NCBI GenBank assembly: GCA_021604005.1
Contig: BQIV01000039.1
Location: forward strand, 1-39,125
Source of the DNA: Nitrospirales bacterium
Lineage (GTDB): Bacteria; Nitrospirota; Nitrospiria; Nitrospirales; UBA8639
Direction: 5' to 3'
DNA: 39,125 nucleotides
Both the position numbers and the translations under genes were made by a program. Of this stretch, positions 1 to 8,202 are shown piece after piece. Position 1 is the first letter of the stretch. Each line of letters begins with the position of its first letter. The notes beneath the pieces are model-generated. The model did not search any database. It saw only the letters and a program-made list of their open reading frames with translations, and was not told the origin of the DNA.

Positions 1-92
1 CTCATGGATTCGCCCCGCTGCCAGCGATCCCAAATGTCTGCTCGTTGTTCCGCGTTAAAGTAAATGCGGGTTCGGTGTTTCACACACCCCAT
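1..92 (-). CDS. IS30-family transposase, N-terminal 30 residues only (partial)
   Basis: Translating the minus strand from the ATG at 92-90 gives a protein beginning MGCVKHRTRIYFNAEQRADI and continuing WDRWQRGESM up to the window edge. This matches the N-terminal helix-turn-helix region of IS30-type transposases, which read roughly RIYFT.EQ...IW.RW..GES. The frame also stays open upstream of the ATG to about position 168. I chose this ATG because the upstream part overlaps the inverted repeat. The catalytic DDE domain lies outside the window, so whether the gene is intact is unknown. The family call rests on one short motif plus the adjacent inverted repeat. Confidence 0.55.
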   Translation of the reverse strand, partial: MGCVKHRTRIYFNAEQRADIWDRWQRGESM

Positions 93-138
93 CTCTCGAA
101 GATAAGATAAAGTGTTGCGTTGATCAATTGAACTCACA
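1..138 (-). mobile_element. Left end of an IS30-family insertion sequence, cut by the window edge
   Basis: On the minus strand, positions 138-112 read TGTGAGTTCAATTGATCAAC followed by GCAACAC. This closely resembles the terminal inverted repeat that I recall for IS30 (TGTAGATTCAAT.GGTCAACGCAACA). The transposase start lies 46 bp inside this end, which is the usual layout. Only the outer 138 bp of the element are visible, so the other end and the target duplication cannot be checked. Confidence 0.6.
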
Positions 139-642
139 GCCCATACGCCATCATCGATAAGCTTTCCAATCTACGTCAGCCCCAAAAGAAAACCCCGCTG
201 TAGCCGTTTCAAGTATAGCGAAACCGCAAAACGTTCAGCCGAATTGACTGGCCAGGCACAGCGCAAATACACACGGCGTACGAGCAAAGGTGCGGCTATA
301 ACTTCCGCGGAGTCAAACGTTGTACTGCGCGGAGTTCCTTGTATTTTTCCGTATGGAACGTATTTGGATTCGCTATAGTGCGGCGGGGCCGTTTCTTCAG
401 GTTTTCGGTAAGAGTCATCGTGTTTCGGCTCTTCAGGCATCTTCACCTTCAGCAAGCGTCTATGCATGCCAGCGCCTTCATCCGACCTTGCCCTCAACCG
501 ATGAGAATGCAGATAACATCGACAATGGCTACTGCAGCGAATAGATATGGAGACAACAGCCCAAACACTACGACGAGAATTTCTGTAGATATTGGAAATT
601 TTCTATCTTACTGAATGACTCTACCGGCACAACGTCTATGAA
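139..642. other. Intergenic stretch with no convincing gene
   Basis: Open frames exist here on both strands, but they overlap one another, lack ribosome-binding sites and do not resemble any family I know. The only structure seen is the MITE-like repeat at 295-378. A related fragment (tagccgtttcaagtatagcg) lies near 199-218. Confidence 0.5.
295..378. repeat. MITE-like repeat, copy A (TATAGC-ended)
   Basis: This stretch is bounded by GCTATA on the left and CGCTATA on the right. It shares its core with 20742-20837: TTCCGC.GA.TCAAAC, then .TGGTAC or .TTGTAC followed by .GCGCG, then a right part TTT...ATGTAT.T(A/G)GATTCGCTATA. No coding capacity is evident. The shared core and terminal TATAGC suggest a non-autonomous mobile repeat that inserts at TA. 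That interpretation is inferred from two copies only. Confidence 0.5.
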
Positions 643-1224
643 TCAGAAGCGATACTGAAGACCTCCACCCACCGAAATATAGTTGAGGGAATTGATGTCC
701 CCGCGAGGATCGACATAGGCCCCTTCAATATCAATCACCCAATTTTCCGTAAGATAGAAATCCACTCCCCCACCATACCGAAAGACGACATCCGTCTCAT
801 TCCTTGATAATCTGCCATTAGAGTTGACGAATACTAAGAATCCGTCTGTTGTGGCATTCATCGCACCAACTCCTAGTAACCCATAGGGTTGGACTCGTCC
901 GGTGAGGGCGAAAAATTTACTATTAAGCGTCGCTGTCCAGGTTTCTATATCTCCCTTGAATTGCTTCACGTCAAAACCCGTCGTCCGCTCTCCTTGCGCT
1001 TCAATTGCAATATGTGGATGAAGCCGATAGCCCGCTCGCAGATTGAACCCCGCGACATCATCGAAGGAAAGTGAGTTGGTCCTATTGAATTTTTCTATTG
1101 CGTACATACCACCCGCGCCAATATACAACCCTTTTCGAGCAAAATCTGAAGACTCTTCAGCAAATGCTATTGATGCACTGAGACCGATAACGCAAAGACC
1201 AAGCAACATAATGACTTTTTTCAT
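643..1224 (-). CDS. Outer-membrane beta-barrel protein (OmpA-type small barrel)
   Basis: This is a 193-residue protein. It starts MKKVIMLLGLCVIGLSASIA, a classical signal peptide probably cleaved after AFA, so it is exported. The mature part has alternating hydrophobic, aromatic strands with glycines between them (GLYIGAGGMYAI, FNLRAGYRLHPHIAIEAQGE, RYGGGVDFYL) and ends in GLQYRF. A C-terminal aromatic is the usual barrel-assembly signal. Length and pattern fit the small 8-stranded barrel superfamily. I chose the ATG at 1224 because AAGGAG sits at the right distance before it. An upstream in-frame ATG at 1254 lacks such a site. The gene is divergent from phhB. No specific ligand or function can be assigned. 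Confidence 0.8.
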   Translation of the reverse strand: MKKVIMLLGLCVIGLSASIAFAEESSDFARKGLYIGAGGMYAIEKFNRTNSLSFDDVAGFNLRAGYRLHPHIAIEAQGERTTGFDVKQFKGDIETWTATLNSKFFALTGRVQPYGLLGVGAMNATTDGFLVFVNSNGRLSRNETDVVFRYGGGVDFYLTENWVIDIEGAYVDPRGDINSLNYISVGGGLQYRF

Positions 1225-1460
1225 GAAAATGGTTTCTCCTTTATGGTTAACCAATAGTTGAAAATGACTTACCTGTAGCCCCTATGCAGGTGTACTTGTA
1301 TATTTTTTCTTTCTCAATTCCCCATTCGAGGGGGTAAGACAACATAGACTCCAGGCATTCACAGTGAAAAACTTACCGTCAATGGAATTGTGTAGAGATG
1401 TCGATCCATTTATAATTTCATCCCGGCTTTCATCATTTTCTGATACAAGGAGAAATCACC

Positions 1461-1805
1461 ATGAGTCTGGCAGATAACACCTGTGTACCCTGCAGAGGCG
1501 GAGTCCCGCCATTAGAGGCCACGAAGGCTCAGGAACTGTTAGGCCAATTAGAAAAAGGGTGGGAATTGAATCAAGATGGTCACATTGAACGTATGTATAC
1601 GTTCAAGAATTTTGCGGAAGCGCTCGCGTTTGTGAATCGCCTAGGCGCAGTGGCTGAAGCTGAAGGACATCACCCCGACCTTCATCTTGCCTGGGGAAAG
1701 TGTACGGTTGAAATCTGGACACATAAGATTAAGGGATTAACAGAAAGCGATTTTTTTATGGCGGCCAAAGCCGATCGCGCCTATCAGGCCAGTAGCGAAC
1801 AATGA
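1461..1805 (+). CDS. phhB: 4a-hydroxytetrahydrobiopterin dehydratase (pterin-4a-carbinolamine dehydratase)
   Basis: This 114-residue protein has the PCD/DCoH signature. The catalytic motif EGHHPDLHL is at about residues 73-81, and the C-terminal half KCTVEIWTHKIKGLTESDF carries the conserved W.T....GLT.DF pattern. The family dehydrates 4a-hydroxy-tetrahydropterin during pterin recycling for aromatic amino-acid hydroxylases. Many bacteria carry it without such a hydroxylase, and none is visible here. AAGGAG lies eight bases before the ATG. The N-terminus has an unusual CVPCRGG pair of cysteines, often seen in bacterial members. The gene appears monocistronic, with a gap of about 310 bp before the next gene. 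Confidence 0.93.
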   Translation: MSLADNTCVPCRGGVPPLEATKAQELLGQLEKGWELNQDGHIERMYTFKNFAEALAFVNRLGAVAEAEGHHPDLHLAWGKCTVEIWTHKIKGLTESDFFMAAKADRAYQASSEQ

Positions 1806-2050
1806 CGCACTAAGTATCACGCATGCTCAAGGCTTCCGTATTTTCGATCACTTTTCTTTTGCCGAAAAGCAATTGACGGCTGACCCGATGTCAGTCGACC
1901 CATGAAAATACTTTTCAAATACTTGGCGAACCTGAAATCGAATTCTTCAAATACATTGAGCATTTCGGGCATGAAGCAGAAACAACAAACGCTAATGTCG
2001 CACAAAGGGCATAAAACGAAGTCAAAACAGCCATTCATTCATTGTTTACG

Positions 2051-2079
2051 TTGACAATTTTTCTTATGCTTAGTACGCT
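2051..2079 (+). promoter_or_regulatory. Probable sigma70-type promoter upstream of the transglycosylase gene
   Basis: TTGACA at 2051-2056, a 17-base spacer, then TACGCT at 2074-2079. The -35 hexamer is perfect and the -10 is moderate. The start codon follows 38 bp downstream. This is the best candidate promoter in the 310-bp gap after phhB. Confidence 0.45.
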
Positions 2080-2117
2080 GTAAAGTTGTACACGAAATAA
2101 CCGAAAAGTCTCACAAC

Positions 2118-4043
2118 ATGACTAAGTTAGAAAAAATTTTTCCGAAGGGCCGTGGACTGTCTTTAACATCCCTGACTGCCGCATTCGGATGTGGGTTATG
2201 TATTGCCACGGCTGGCTTCGCACAACCACTTCAAAATCTGGATCATCGCTCTCACGCTCATGCGGCAACACATGAACGTCTTGATCAGCCAAATTTTGGC
2301 CATACGCAAAACGGGGGGTCATTCCAGGACCTTCCAACGTATCGAATGGCCAAAGACGCTGAAACCGAGCCGGCACACACACGAGAATCATCGTCATTTA
2401 CTCCACTACCAGGGCTTCCAACGCCTTGGACGCAAAGTAGTGAAGAACATTCTCACGCTCAAGATTTTCAACCGATGTCCGCGCAGACACACGTCAATTC
2501 CACGCTCAGAGGACAACAAGTCCAGCAAGAGTCTGGTAAGGCATATCCCGAGACCACCGACGCTGTGAGCCGGGACTTTAATGCTGAAGTCACGATGCCA
2601 ACCTTACCCACGTTGGTAGACTGGTCTCCCCAAACATGGACGCGCCTTGAACTAGAGACCGAGAAATCGCCGACACGCTCTTTGGCCAAGCCGCTACAGC
2701 GCTACGAGCCATTATTTCAACGGAATAGATCGTATGCACCTGCCGCCCTCACCCATCCCTATGGCACCGTGCCGCTCGTGCTCAACCGCCACGTCGAACG
2801 CAATCTTCATTATTTTCAAAATGGGATCCCTGAGCGATTTCAAAGCTACCTAGATCGATACGCGAAGTATCAAGATCTGGTTGAACAAATTTTCAAGGAA
2901 TTTGGCTTGCCAACGGAACTCGGACATCTTTCACTTGTCGAAAGCGGTTTTAACCCACGGGCGTACTCCCGGGCACGAGCTTCGGGACCCTGGCAGTTCA
3001 TGAAAGCCACTGGCCGAATGTACGGACTGAATGTCACATGGTATGTGGATGAACGCCGAGATCCTGTGAAGTCGACCATCGCCGCCGCCCATCACCTGCG
3101 TGACCTGTACGATCGGTTTGGGTCTTGGCCATTGGCACTCGGGGCCTATAATGCCGGAGGTGGAAAAATTAATCGAGCCATACGGAGAACCGGAAGTCGT
3201 GACTTCTGGAAAATTCGTAAAACTTGGTACATTAGACGGGAAACCAAAGAATATGTCCCACGCTTTGTCGCAGCCACGTTAATCGCCTCACACCCGACTG
3301 ATTACGGATTTACGGTCAAACAGGTTGCCCCCTATTCGTATGATGAAGTGTTGATTCATAAACGCGTACACCTCAAGGCTGTTGCCAAGACAACGGGAAT
3401 TTCATTTGAGGATCTGAGAGAGTTAAACCCCGAACTTCGTCGCAGCATTGTCCCGGCTCTTCGGAAGGGCTACCCACTGAAGGTTCCCGCGGGCGCGGGG
3501 CCGTTGGTCAAAAAACAACATGACCGGATCAAGCCATGGACCCAACCTCCACCGCCGGCCACAACATGGTATCGCGTCCGCTACGGCGATAGCCTTTCCG
3601 TAGTGGCTAAACGATTTGGGATGAAGGTGAGGGCTCTCAAAAACCTGAATAGGCTTTCCGGGAATCTTATCCGTGTTGGGGACCGTCTCCGAGTCAGAGA
3701 GAAAGACGCCCCGATTGACTTGAAATCTCGATGGTATATAGTCCGACGGGGGGACAATCTATCAAAGATTGCTAAAAGATTTGGAACAACGACACGCTCG
3801 CTAAAAAATCTCAATAATTTGTCCGGACACCTCATTCACGTCGGAGATAAATTACAGGTACGGGGAAAAGCTCCGTCGTCAACTCCGCGCAGTAATGAAA
3901 CAAAGTGGTATCGCGTTCGTCGTGGAGACAGTCTCTGGACAATTGCCCAACGGTTTCGAGTAAGCGTGACAGACTTAAAAGTCTTGAACAATCTGACTAC
4001 AAGTGTAATCAGAGCCGGAAAACTCTTGCTCGTCAGCCAATAG
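2118..4043 (+). CDS. mltD: Membrane-bound lytic murein transglycosylase D-like protein with LysM repeats
   Basis: This is a 641-residue exported protein with an N-terminal signal sequence ending near GFAQ (about residue 35). A low-complexity polar linker follows (to about residue 200). Then comes an SLT/lysozyme-like domain at about 255-370. Its catalytic glutamate lies in LSLVESGFNP (about E275), and SGPWQFM and ALGAYNAGGG are typical of the MltD group. One degenerate LysM-like segment (about 416-455) precedes three clear LysM domains at about 483-525, 538-582 and 596-641, each starting WY.VR.GD.L. The family cleaves peptidoglycan to 1,6-anhydromuropeptides, and LysM anchors it to the wall. 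No lipobox cysteine is positioned as in E. coli MltD, although GCGLC lies within the signal segment. The polar linker is longer than usual. The next gene converges with a gap of 33 bp. Confidence 0.9.
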   Translation: MTKLEKIFPKGRGLSLTSLTAAFGCGLCIATAGFAQPLQNLDHRSHAHAATHERLDQPNFGHTQNGGSFQDLPTYRMAKDAETEPAHTRESSSFTPLPGLPTPWTQSSEEHSHAQDFQPMSAQTHVNSTLRGQQVQQESGKAYPETTDAVSRDFNAEVTMPTLPTLVDWSPQTWTRLELETEKSPTRSLAKPLQRYEPLFQRNRSYAPAALTHPYGTVPLVLNRHVERNLHYFQNGIPERFQSYLDRYAKYQDLVEQIFKEFGLPTELGHLSLVESGFNPRAYSRARASGPWQFMKATGRMYGLNVTWYVDERRDPVKSTIAAAHHLRDLYDRFGSWPLALGAYNAGGGKINRAIRRTGSRDFWKIRKTWYIRRETKEYVPRFVAATLIASHPTDYGFTVKQVAPYSYDEVLIHKRVHLKAVAKTTGISFEDLRELNPELRRSIVPALRKGYPLKVPAGAGPLVKKQHDRIKPWTQPPPPATTWYRVRYGDSLSVVAKRFGMKVRALKNLNRLSGNLIRVGDRLRVREKDAPIDLKSRWYIVRRGDNLSKIAKRFGTTTRSLKNLNNLSGHLIHVGDKLQVRGKAPSSTPRSNETKWYRVRRGDSLWTIAQRFRVSVTDLKVLNNLTTSVIRAGKLLLVSQ

Positions 4044-4076
4044 GCCTCCCTGCGTTTCTTATCAACACCTTGCCTG

Positions 4077-4871
4077 TCACTCGCCTTCGGTCTTTTTACC
4101 CTCTTCGTCCGTCGATTCACTGTTGACCGGCTCTGCAGGCTCAGTCGGCTCAGATTCATCCTCTTCTGGAGATAAGACCTGTACACGAAGTGATGCTTCA
4201 CTGGCATAGGGAGAAGTAGGATATTGCTCTAATAACTCTTGGTAGCGTTTCAGGGCCTTTTCCATTGCACCATCAGCCTCGTCTAGTTTTGCCAACTCAA
4301 ACAAGACTTGATCTTTGTTGTACACATTTTGAGCAGACAAGATGCCTGTAAACTCTTGCAAGGCTTTCTCCTTGTCTCCATTGAGTAAGTGCGCATACGC
4401 TAATCGCTGACGAACAAGACCCAGCAACATCGAATTTCGACCATATTGAGCGATGAACTGTTGATAGGCCTCGATTGCACCGCTATAGTCTCCCTGCTCC
4501 ATCAGGCTGTTCCCTAATAAATAGACAGCATTTCTCGCTGGTTCGGTTCTAGGATACTCATTGAGAATTTGTCGATACAATTCTGCGGCCTTGCTCACGT
4601 TTTTCTTCGATTGCTCGGCATCATCAAGCGACCGGTCTAGATATTGTACCTGGGCTTTCCCCTCCAACTCCCACGCTTCTTGAGTCTGATTATGCTCATA
4701 CCACGCCACGCCTCCGCCTATACCGGCTGCCATGACAATAAAAAACACCCCTCCCAAGACAAGCTTTCGATTCTGTTCAACGAAAAGCAACATATGATCT
4801 TTTCGACTCAGGAGTTCCGTTTCATCTATGATTCCGCCTTCAGAGGTGTGCGTTTTTATCTTATAGCTCAT
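4077..4871 (-). CDS. Single-pass membrane protein with periplasmic tetratricopeptide repeats (YfgM-like)
   Basis: This 264-residue protein has a cytoplasmic N-terminus of about 35 residues and one transmembrane segment (LVLGGVFFIVMAAGIGGGVA, about 36-57). A helical region with TPR-type units follows: AAELYRQILNEYPRTEPARN, then NAVYLLGNSLMEQGDYSGAI, and later ALKRYQELLEQYPTSPYASE. The C-terminal tail of about 30 residues is very acidic. The topology and repeat arrangement are like YfgM/TPR_21 proteins, which assist periplasmic chaperone traffic at the SecYEG translocon. That role is family knowledge and not shown here. The gene faces mltD convergently and has tRNA-Val behind it. The acidic tail is not typical of YfgM. 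Confidence 0.75.
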   Translation of the reverse strand: MSYKIKTHTSEGGIIDETELLSRKDHMLLFVEQNRKLVLGGVFFIVMAAGIGGGVAWYEHNQTQEAWELEGKAQVQYLDRSLDDAEQSKKNVSKAAELYRQILNEYPRTEPARNAVYLLGNSLMEQGDYSGAIEAYQQFIAQYGRNSMLLGLVRQRLAYAHLLNGDKEKALQEFTGILSAQNVYNKDQVLFELAKLDEADGAMEKALKRYQELLEQYPTSPYASEASLRVQVLSPEEDESEPTEPAEPVNSESTDEEGKKTEGE

Positions 4872-4999
4872 GATTTCTGGTCCTAATCAGAAGGTTTACA
4901 TACTTGGCAGAAAGTCCTGTGACGACCTTTACGACTGGTCGTGCTTATACTTGCCCTTACGGTACATGTCAAATGTTTCTCTACATATGGTCTCGTGAG

Positions 5000-5027
5000 T
5001 TGACAACGACCTAGTGACTGATATAAT
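5000..5027 (+). promoter_or_regulatory. Consensus sigma70-type promoter of tRNA-Val
   Basis: TTGACA at 5000-5005 and TATAAT at 5022-5027 are separated by 16 bases. Both hexamers are perfect consensus. The tRNA starts 33 bp downstream of the -10 hexamer. This is the strongest promoter match I saw in the window, as expected for a stable RNA gene. Confidence 0.75.
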
Positions 5028-5059
5028 TGTGAAGGCGTTGAGTATTCTCATTGAAAATT

Positions 5060-5135
5060 AGGCGGATAGCTCAGTTGGGAGAGCGCTGCCTTTACACGGC
5101 AGAGGTCACAGGTTCGATCCCTGTTCCGCCTACCA
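5060..5135 (+). tRNA. tRNA-Val (anticodon TAC)
   Basis: A 76-nt cloverleaf. The acceptor stem AGGCGGA pairs with TCCGCCT, the anticodon stem is CTGCC/GGCAG around loop TTTACAC, the T-arm contains GGTTCGATCC, and CCA is encoded. The anticodon TAC reads valine codons. A consensus promoter lies just upstream. Confidence 0.95.
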
Positions 5136-5268
5136 GCCGATGCGTGTGAATGCTTACGGATGTTGTAATTCTAACATCGTGGTAATCCCAACGAGCAACT
5201 AGACTACGTATCAACTATGCTTCCTCGGTGACGAATGAAGGGGCATGTTGCCCTGCCAAGGATTAAAC

Positions 5269-5346
5269 GGGGCCGTCGTTCAGCCAGGTTAGGACGCCAG
5301 ATTGTCAATCTGGAAGTCGCGGGTTCAAATCCCGTCGGCCCCGCCA
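5269..5346 (+). tRNA. tRNA-Asp (anticodon GTC)
   Basis: A 78-nt cloverleaf. The acceptor GGGGCCG pairs with CGGCCCC, the anticodon stem is CCAGA/TCTGG around loop TTGTCAA, the T-loop is GGTTCAAATCC, and CCA is encoded. It lies 133 bp after tRNA-Val and 98 bp before tolQ. It may be co-transcribed with tRNA-Val. Confidence 0.95.
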
Positions 5347-5444
5347 TCCATTCCACATTTGAGACTACCTTGCCTAGAAAGCTCCAGCTTTTCTGGATAG
5401 ATTCATCAACGACCTATCGGAAGTAGGAGGCAGAGATACCGATT

Positions 5445-6167
5445 ATGTTATTTGCAGATCCTATGGAATTGCTTAGCTCCCTCGGGTCCCTTTCTATCGT
5501 GATTCTGCTCACACTCGCGATCTTTTCCGTCGTATCCTGGGCCATTATTGTTCACAAATGGAAACGTTTCAAAACTATTGAAGAAGAAGACCTGCAGTTT
5601 TTACGAGCCTATGAGGTCCGGCAACAGGAAGTCAACGAACTTCGGATCCAAGCTCAAGACCTAGAGGCAAGTCCGAGTGCCGCTGTCTACTTAGGCATCA
5701 TCGATCGCCTCCCCGCTCCTTCAGATCTTTTGAATACCAGCCATCAACTAGAACCTGCTCAACCCTATCGATTTCCTGAACATCAGTATCTGGAAAAAGT
5801 GTCTCAACACATCATTCAAAATCAGATAAGTCACCAAGAGGCCTACCTTCCCTTTCTTGCCACCACAGGGAACCTCACCCCGTTTATCGGATTATTGGGA
5901 ACGGTTCTTGGCATTATCAGTGCGTTCCGCGAAATTGGCGTGCAGGGATCGGCAAGTATTGCCTCCGTTGCGCCAGGCGTTGCAGAAGCGCTGATTGCAA
6001 CGGCAGCTGGGTTATTTGCCGCCATCCCGGCCGTCATTGCCTACAACTATTTCCTTGCTAAAATTCGAAAGACGATTTTTCGTGTTGAAGCCTTTGGCAT
6101 CGAGTTTCTCAATTCTGTCCAAGAGCTCAATCAAGAAACCAAAGAACCGGCCGAAATAGCACAATGA
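5445..6167 (+). CDS. tolQ: Tol-Pal system proton channel subunit TolQ
   Basis: This 240-residue protein of the MotA/TolQ/ExbB family has transmembrane segments at about 13-36, 142-162 and 180-203. The conserved [14 protein letters not shown] segment (about 145-158) and the [15 protein letters not shown] segment (about 176-190) line the proton path in this family. With TolR it uses the proton-motive force to move TolA, coupling inner membrane, wall and outer membrane during division. It is the first gene of the tol cluster. GGAGG lies some 14 bases before the ATG, which is a long spacing. The ATG at 5463 is an alternative start. The stop overlaps the tolR start by 4 bp (ATGA), so the two are probably translationally coupled. 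The cytoplasmic loop of about 100 residues is ordinary for TolQ. Confidence 0.93.
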   Translation: MLFADPMELLSSLGSLSIVILLTLAIFSVVSWAIIVHKWKRFKTIEEEDLQFLRAYEVRQQEVNELRIQAQDLEASPSAAVYLGIIDRLPAPSDLLNTSHQLEPAQPYRFPEHQYLEKVSQHIIQNQISHQEAYLPFLATTGNLTPFIGLLGTVLGIISAFREIGVQGSASIASVAPGVAEALIATAAGLFAAIPAVIAYNYFLAKIRKTIFRVEAFGIEFLNSVQELNQETKEPAEIAQ

Positions 6168-6604
6168 TATCCGAATCACGCAATCGTCGATTTCTTTCAG
6201 AAATCAATGTCATTCCACTCGTTGATGTGGTATTGGTCCTTCTTGTCATTTTTATGGTAACAGCTCCTATGCTGCATCGAGGATTAGACATTACGCTGCC
6301 CACGTCATCGTCCAATAATATTAAAGCCCAAGAACGATTGGTGGTGACGATTAAACCAGACCAAACGCTCTATCTTGGAAATGAGACCATCAGTCCAATC
6401 GAACTGGGAGCAAAGCTCCGTGAAGCGAAAGCAGCCAACCCTCTGGTCTCCGTCTATCTTCGAGCCGACCAAACAGTTCCCTACGGAACAGTCGTTCAAG
6501 TCATGGATGAAATCAAGGGCGCGAAGATTGAGAGGCTTGGGATGGTCACAGGACCAAAGTCATCAGAGCAGATTGAAAGACAAGCGGTTAGAAACGCCTC
6601 ATAA
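6164..6604 (+). CDS. tolR: Tol-Pal system subunit TolR
   Basis: This is a 146-residue ExbD/TolR-family protein with a short cytoplasmic N-terminus, one transmembrane helix ([18 protein letters not shown], about 17-34) and a periplasmic domain. Asp21 within the helix matches the essential proton-carrying aspartate of TolR. The periplasmic part ([16 protein letters not shown]..., then [20 protein letters not shown]) has the conserved fold pattern of ExbD/TolR. The gene begins inside the tolQ stop codon, and tolA starts 14 bp after its stop. It pairs with TolQ as a stator-type channel energising TolA. Confidence 0.93.
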   Translation: MISESRNRRFLSEINVIPLVDVVLVLLVIFMVTAPMLHRGLDITLPTSSSNNIKAQERLVVTIKPDQTLYLGNETISPIELGAKLREAKAANPLVSVYLRADQTVPYGTVVQVMDEIKGAKIERLGMVTGPKSSEQIERQAVRNAS

Positions 6605-6618
6605 TCGCCCTCTCACCA

Positions 6619-8202
6619 ATGACGCATGCCGGTTCAGCCAATCTCATTTCATTGGGGGTCTCGTCAAGTATTGTTGACGAACACTCGTCGATTCGATGGT
6701 GGCTCGTCGGCTCGTTCGCCCTGCATGCGCTCATCATTATTTTTCTGACTACCTTGAGGTTTGCGCCAACCCTTGAACAGCCTCTCCATTCATATGAGGT
6801 GTCGCTCATCAATCCATCTGAATTAGAAGCCCCTCCAGCCAAATCTCCAGCAAAAACCAGATCGAAGCCCAAGCCCAGGCCACGTCAAGTACCTCCAGCT
6901 CCACCACCAAAAGCACAGCCAAAGGCACCCCCAACAGCACAGCCAACAGCGAAAACACGGCCTCCTGAACCTAAAGGCGAACCCCTAACACCGCTCCCGA
7001 CACAATCGGCATCTGAACGACTGTCAGATTCATTCTCGGGAGCCGTGAAGTCTGTTGTGGTTCCCAGTGAACGATCGGCCCCCGTCCCAACCGAAACACC
7101 GCCCCCCCCACCGACCGAAGCCGAACCTGAGCCCCCAAATGCGCTAGAATCTATTAAGCTCCCGACAACAGCACCAAAACTCTCACGCGCACAACGGCTC
7201 ACCCCGAAACCCTACGTGGCAGTTCCTGACCCAACGCCACCGCCAACAACTCGACAAGAGGAGCCCCCCACGCCTCAACCAAAAACACCGGCACCACGAA
7301 GTACGCCATCGAATAATACGAAAACGGGTCAATCGCTCAAGGCACCACCCGAAGCCCCGATATTAAAACCAATACTGCCATTTACACGGGCACCACGAAA
7401 AGAGAATCCAGAACCACAGACTGAAAAACTTTCAGATTCTTTCCGGAAAACCATTCAGTCAGTCAAAGTTCCGAAGCTTCGGAAGAAGCCGATCACCAAA
7501 AAATCGCCAAAAGAACTGAACCTGGCCGCGCCTCCAGCTCATACGCCGTTTGATGCAACCGATCCGGCCAAGAAAAAAATTGACGAACCTCCTGTCAAAA
7601 AAGAACGTCTAGCCGATTCGCTCAAACAAGTCCTCGGAACCGTGAAAATTCCAAAGTTACGTTCGACCCCGACCAAAAAACCGCCGCAACCGACACAACC
7701 CATTAAGCCACAACGGCAAGCGTCGCGCCGTAAACCCGACACGACAAGGTCTCAATCGTTACAGTCTGAAATCGACCAGCAACTCGCCAAACTGACTATT
7801 CCAGATGTCGCCCCGATTGAATCTCTCAAGGAACGGCTACAGGTCAAAATCGAAGCGGCCCCAGAACCGGATTCTTCGTCTGGGGGATCAGGCACACCCA
7901 AAAATTCGTCCGGCCAGAATCGGTATTTAGCCTTGATTGAAGCCAAAATTGAACAAAAATGGGTGGCCCCTCGCGTGTCGCTCAACGAAGATCATCCTCA
8001 AGTTATTTTACGTTTTCGAGTCCTACCATCAGGCGAAGTCATCAATCTTGGCATTAAACAGGGGTCCGGAAACGGATATTACGACGCAGCGGCCAAACGC
8101 GCCGTCAAAGCCGCAAGCCCGTTACCGCCGTTCCCCAAAGATATGAACTCATCACATCTCGATCTTCTTTACAAATTTAGAATAGGGGAGTCTCTCTCAT
8201 GA
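6619..8202 (+). CDS. tolA: TolA-like energy transducer with TonB-type C-terminus
   Basis: This 527-residue protein has one transmembrane helix near the N-terminus (about 27-47). The spacing S-x3-H in GSFALHALII matches the Ser/His motif that TolA uses to contact TolQR. A very long Pro/Lys/Ala/Thr-rich spacer (about 60-420) is followed by a TonB/TolA C-terminal domain (about 430-520: IEAKIEQKWVAP, VILRFRVLPSGEV, AAKRAVKAASPLPPFP). The spacer contains three copies of an E(R/K)L(S/A)DS(F/L) unit, near residues 132, 268 and 329, each running into VK(V/I)P or a similar end. TolA bridges the inner membrane to TolB-Pal. The spacer is Pro-rich and extended, not the helical Ala/Lys domain of E. coli TolA. 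Position between tolR and tolB decides the name over TonB. The stop overlaps tolB by 4 bp. Confidence 0.85.
   Translation: MTHAGSANLISLGVSSSIVDEHSSIRWWLVGSFALHALIIIFLTTLRFAPTLEQPLHSYEVSLINPSELEAPPAKSPAKTRSKPKPRPRQVPPAPPPKAQPKAPPTAQPTAKTRPPEPKGEPLTPLPTQSASERLSDSFSGAVKSVVVPSERSAPVPTETPPPPPTEAEPEPPNALESIKLPTTAPKLSRAQRLTPKPYVAVPDPTPPPTTRQEEPPTPQPKTPAPRSTPSNNTKTGQSLKAPPEAPILKPILPFTRAPRKENPEPQTEKLSDSFRKTIQSVKVPKLRKKPITKKSPKELNLAAPPAHTPFDATDPAKKKIDEPPVKKERLADSLKQVLGTVKIPKLRSTPTKKPPQPTQPIKPQRQASRRKPDTTRSQSLQSEIDQQLAKLTIPDVAPIESLKERLQVKIEAAPEPDSSSGGSGTPKNSSGQNRYLALIEAKIEQKWVAPRVSLNEDHPQVILRFRVLPSGEVINLGIKQGSGNGYYDAAAKRAVKAASPLPPFPKDMNSSHLDLLYKFRIGESLS

Noticed and set aside
171-614. Overlapping open frames on both strands upstream of the outer-membrane protein gene
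   Set aside because: They overlap one another, run through the MITE-like repeat, have no ribosome-binding site and resemble no family.
1817-2038. 73-codon minus-strand frame after phhB
   Set aside because: The composition is unlike a protein, there is no ribosome site, and it lies in an ordinary intergenic gap upstream of the mltD promoter.
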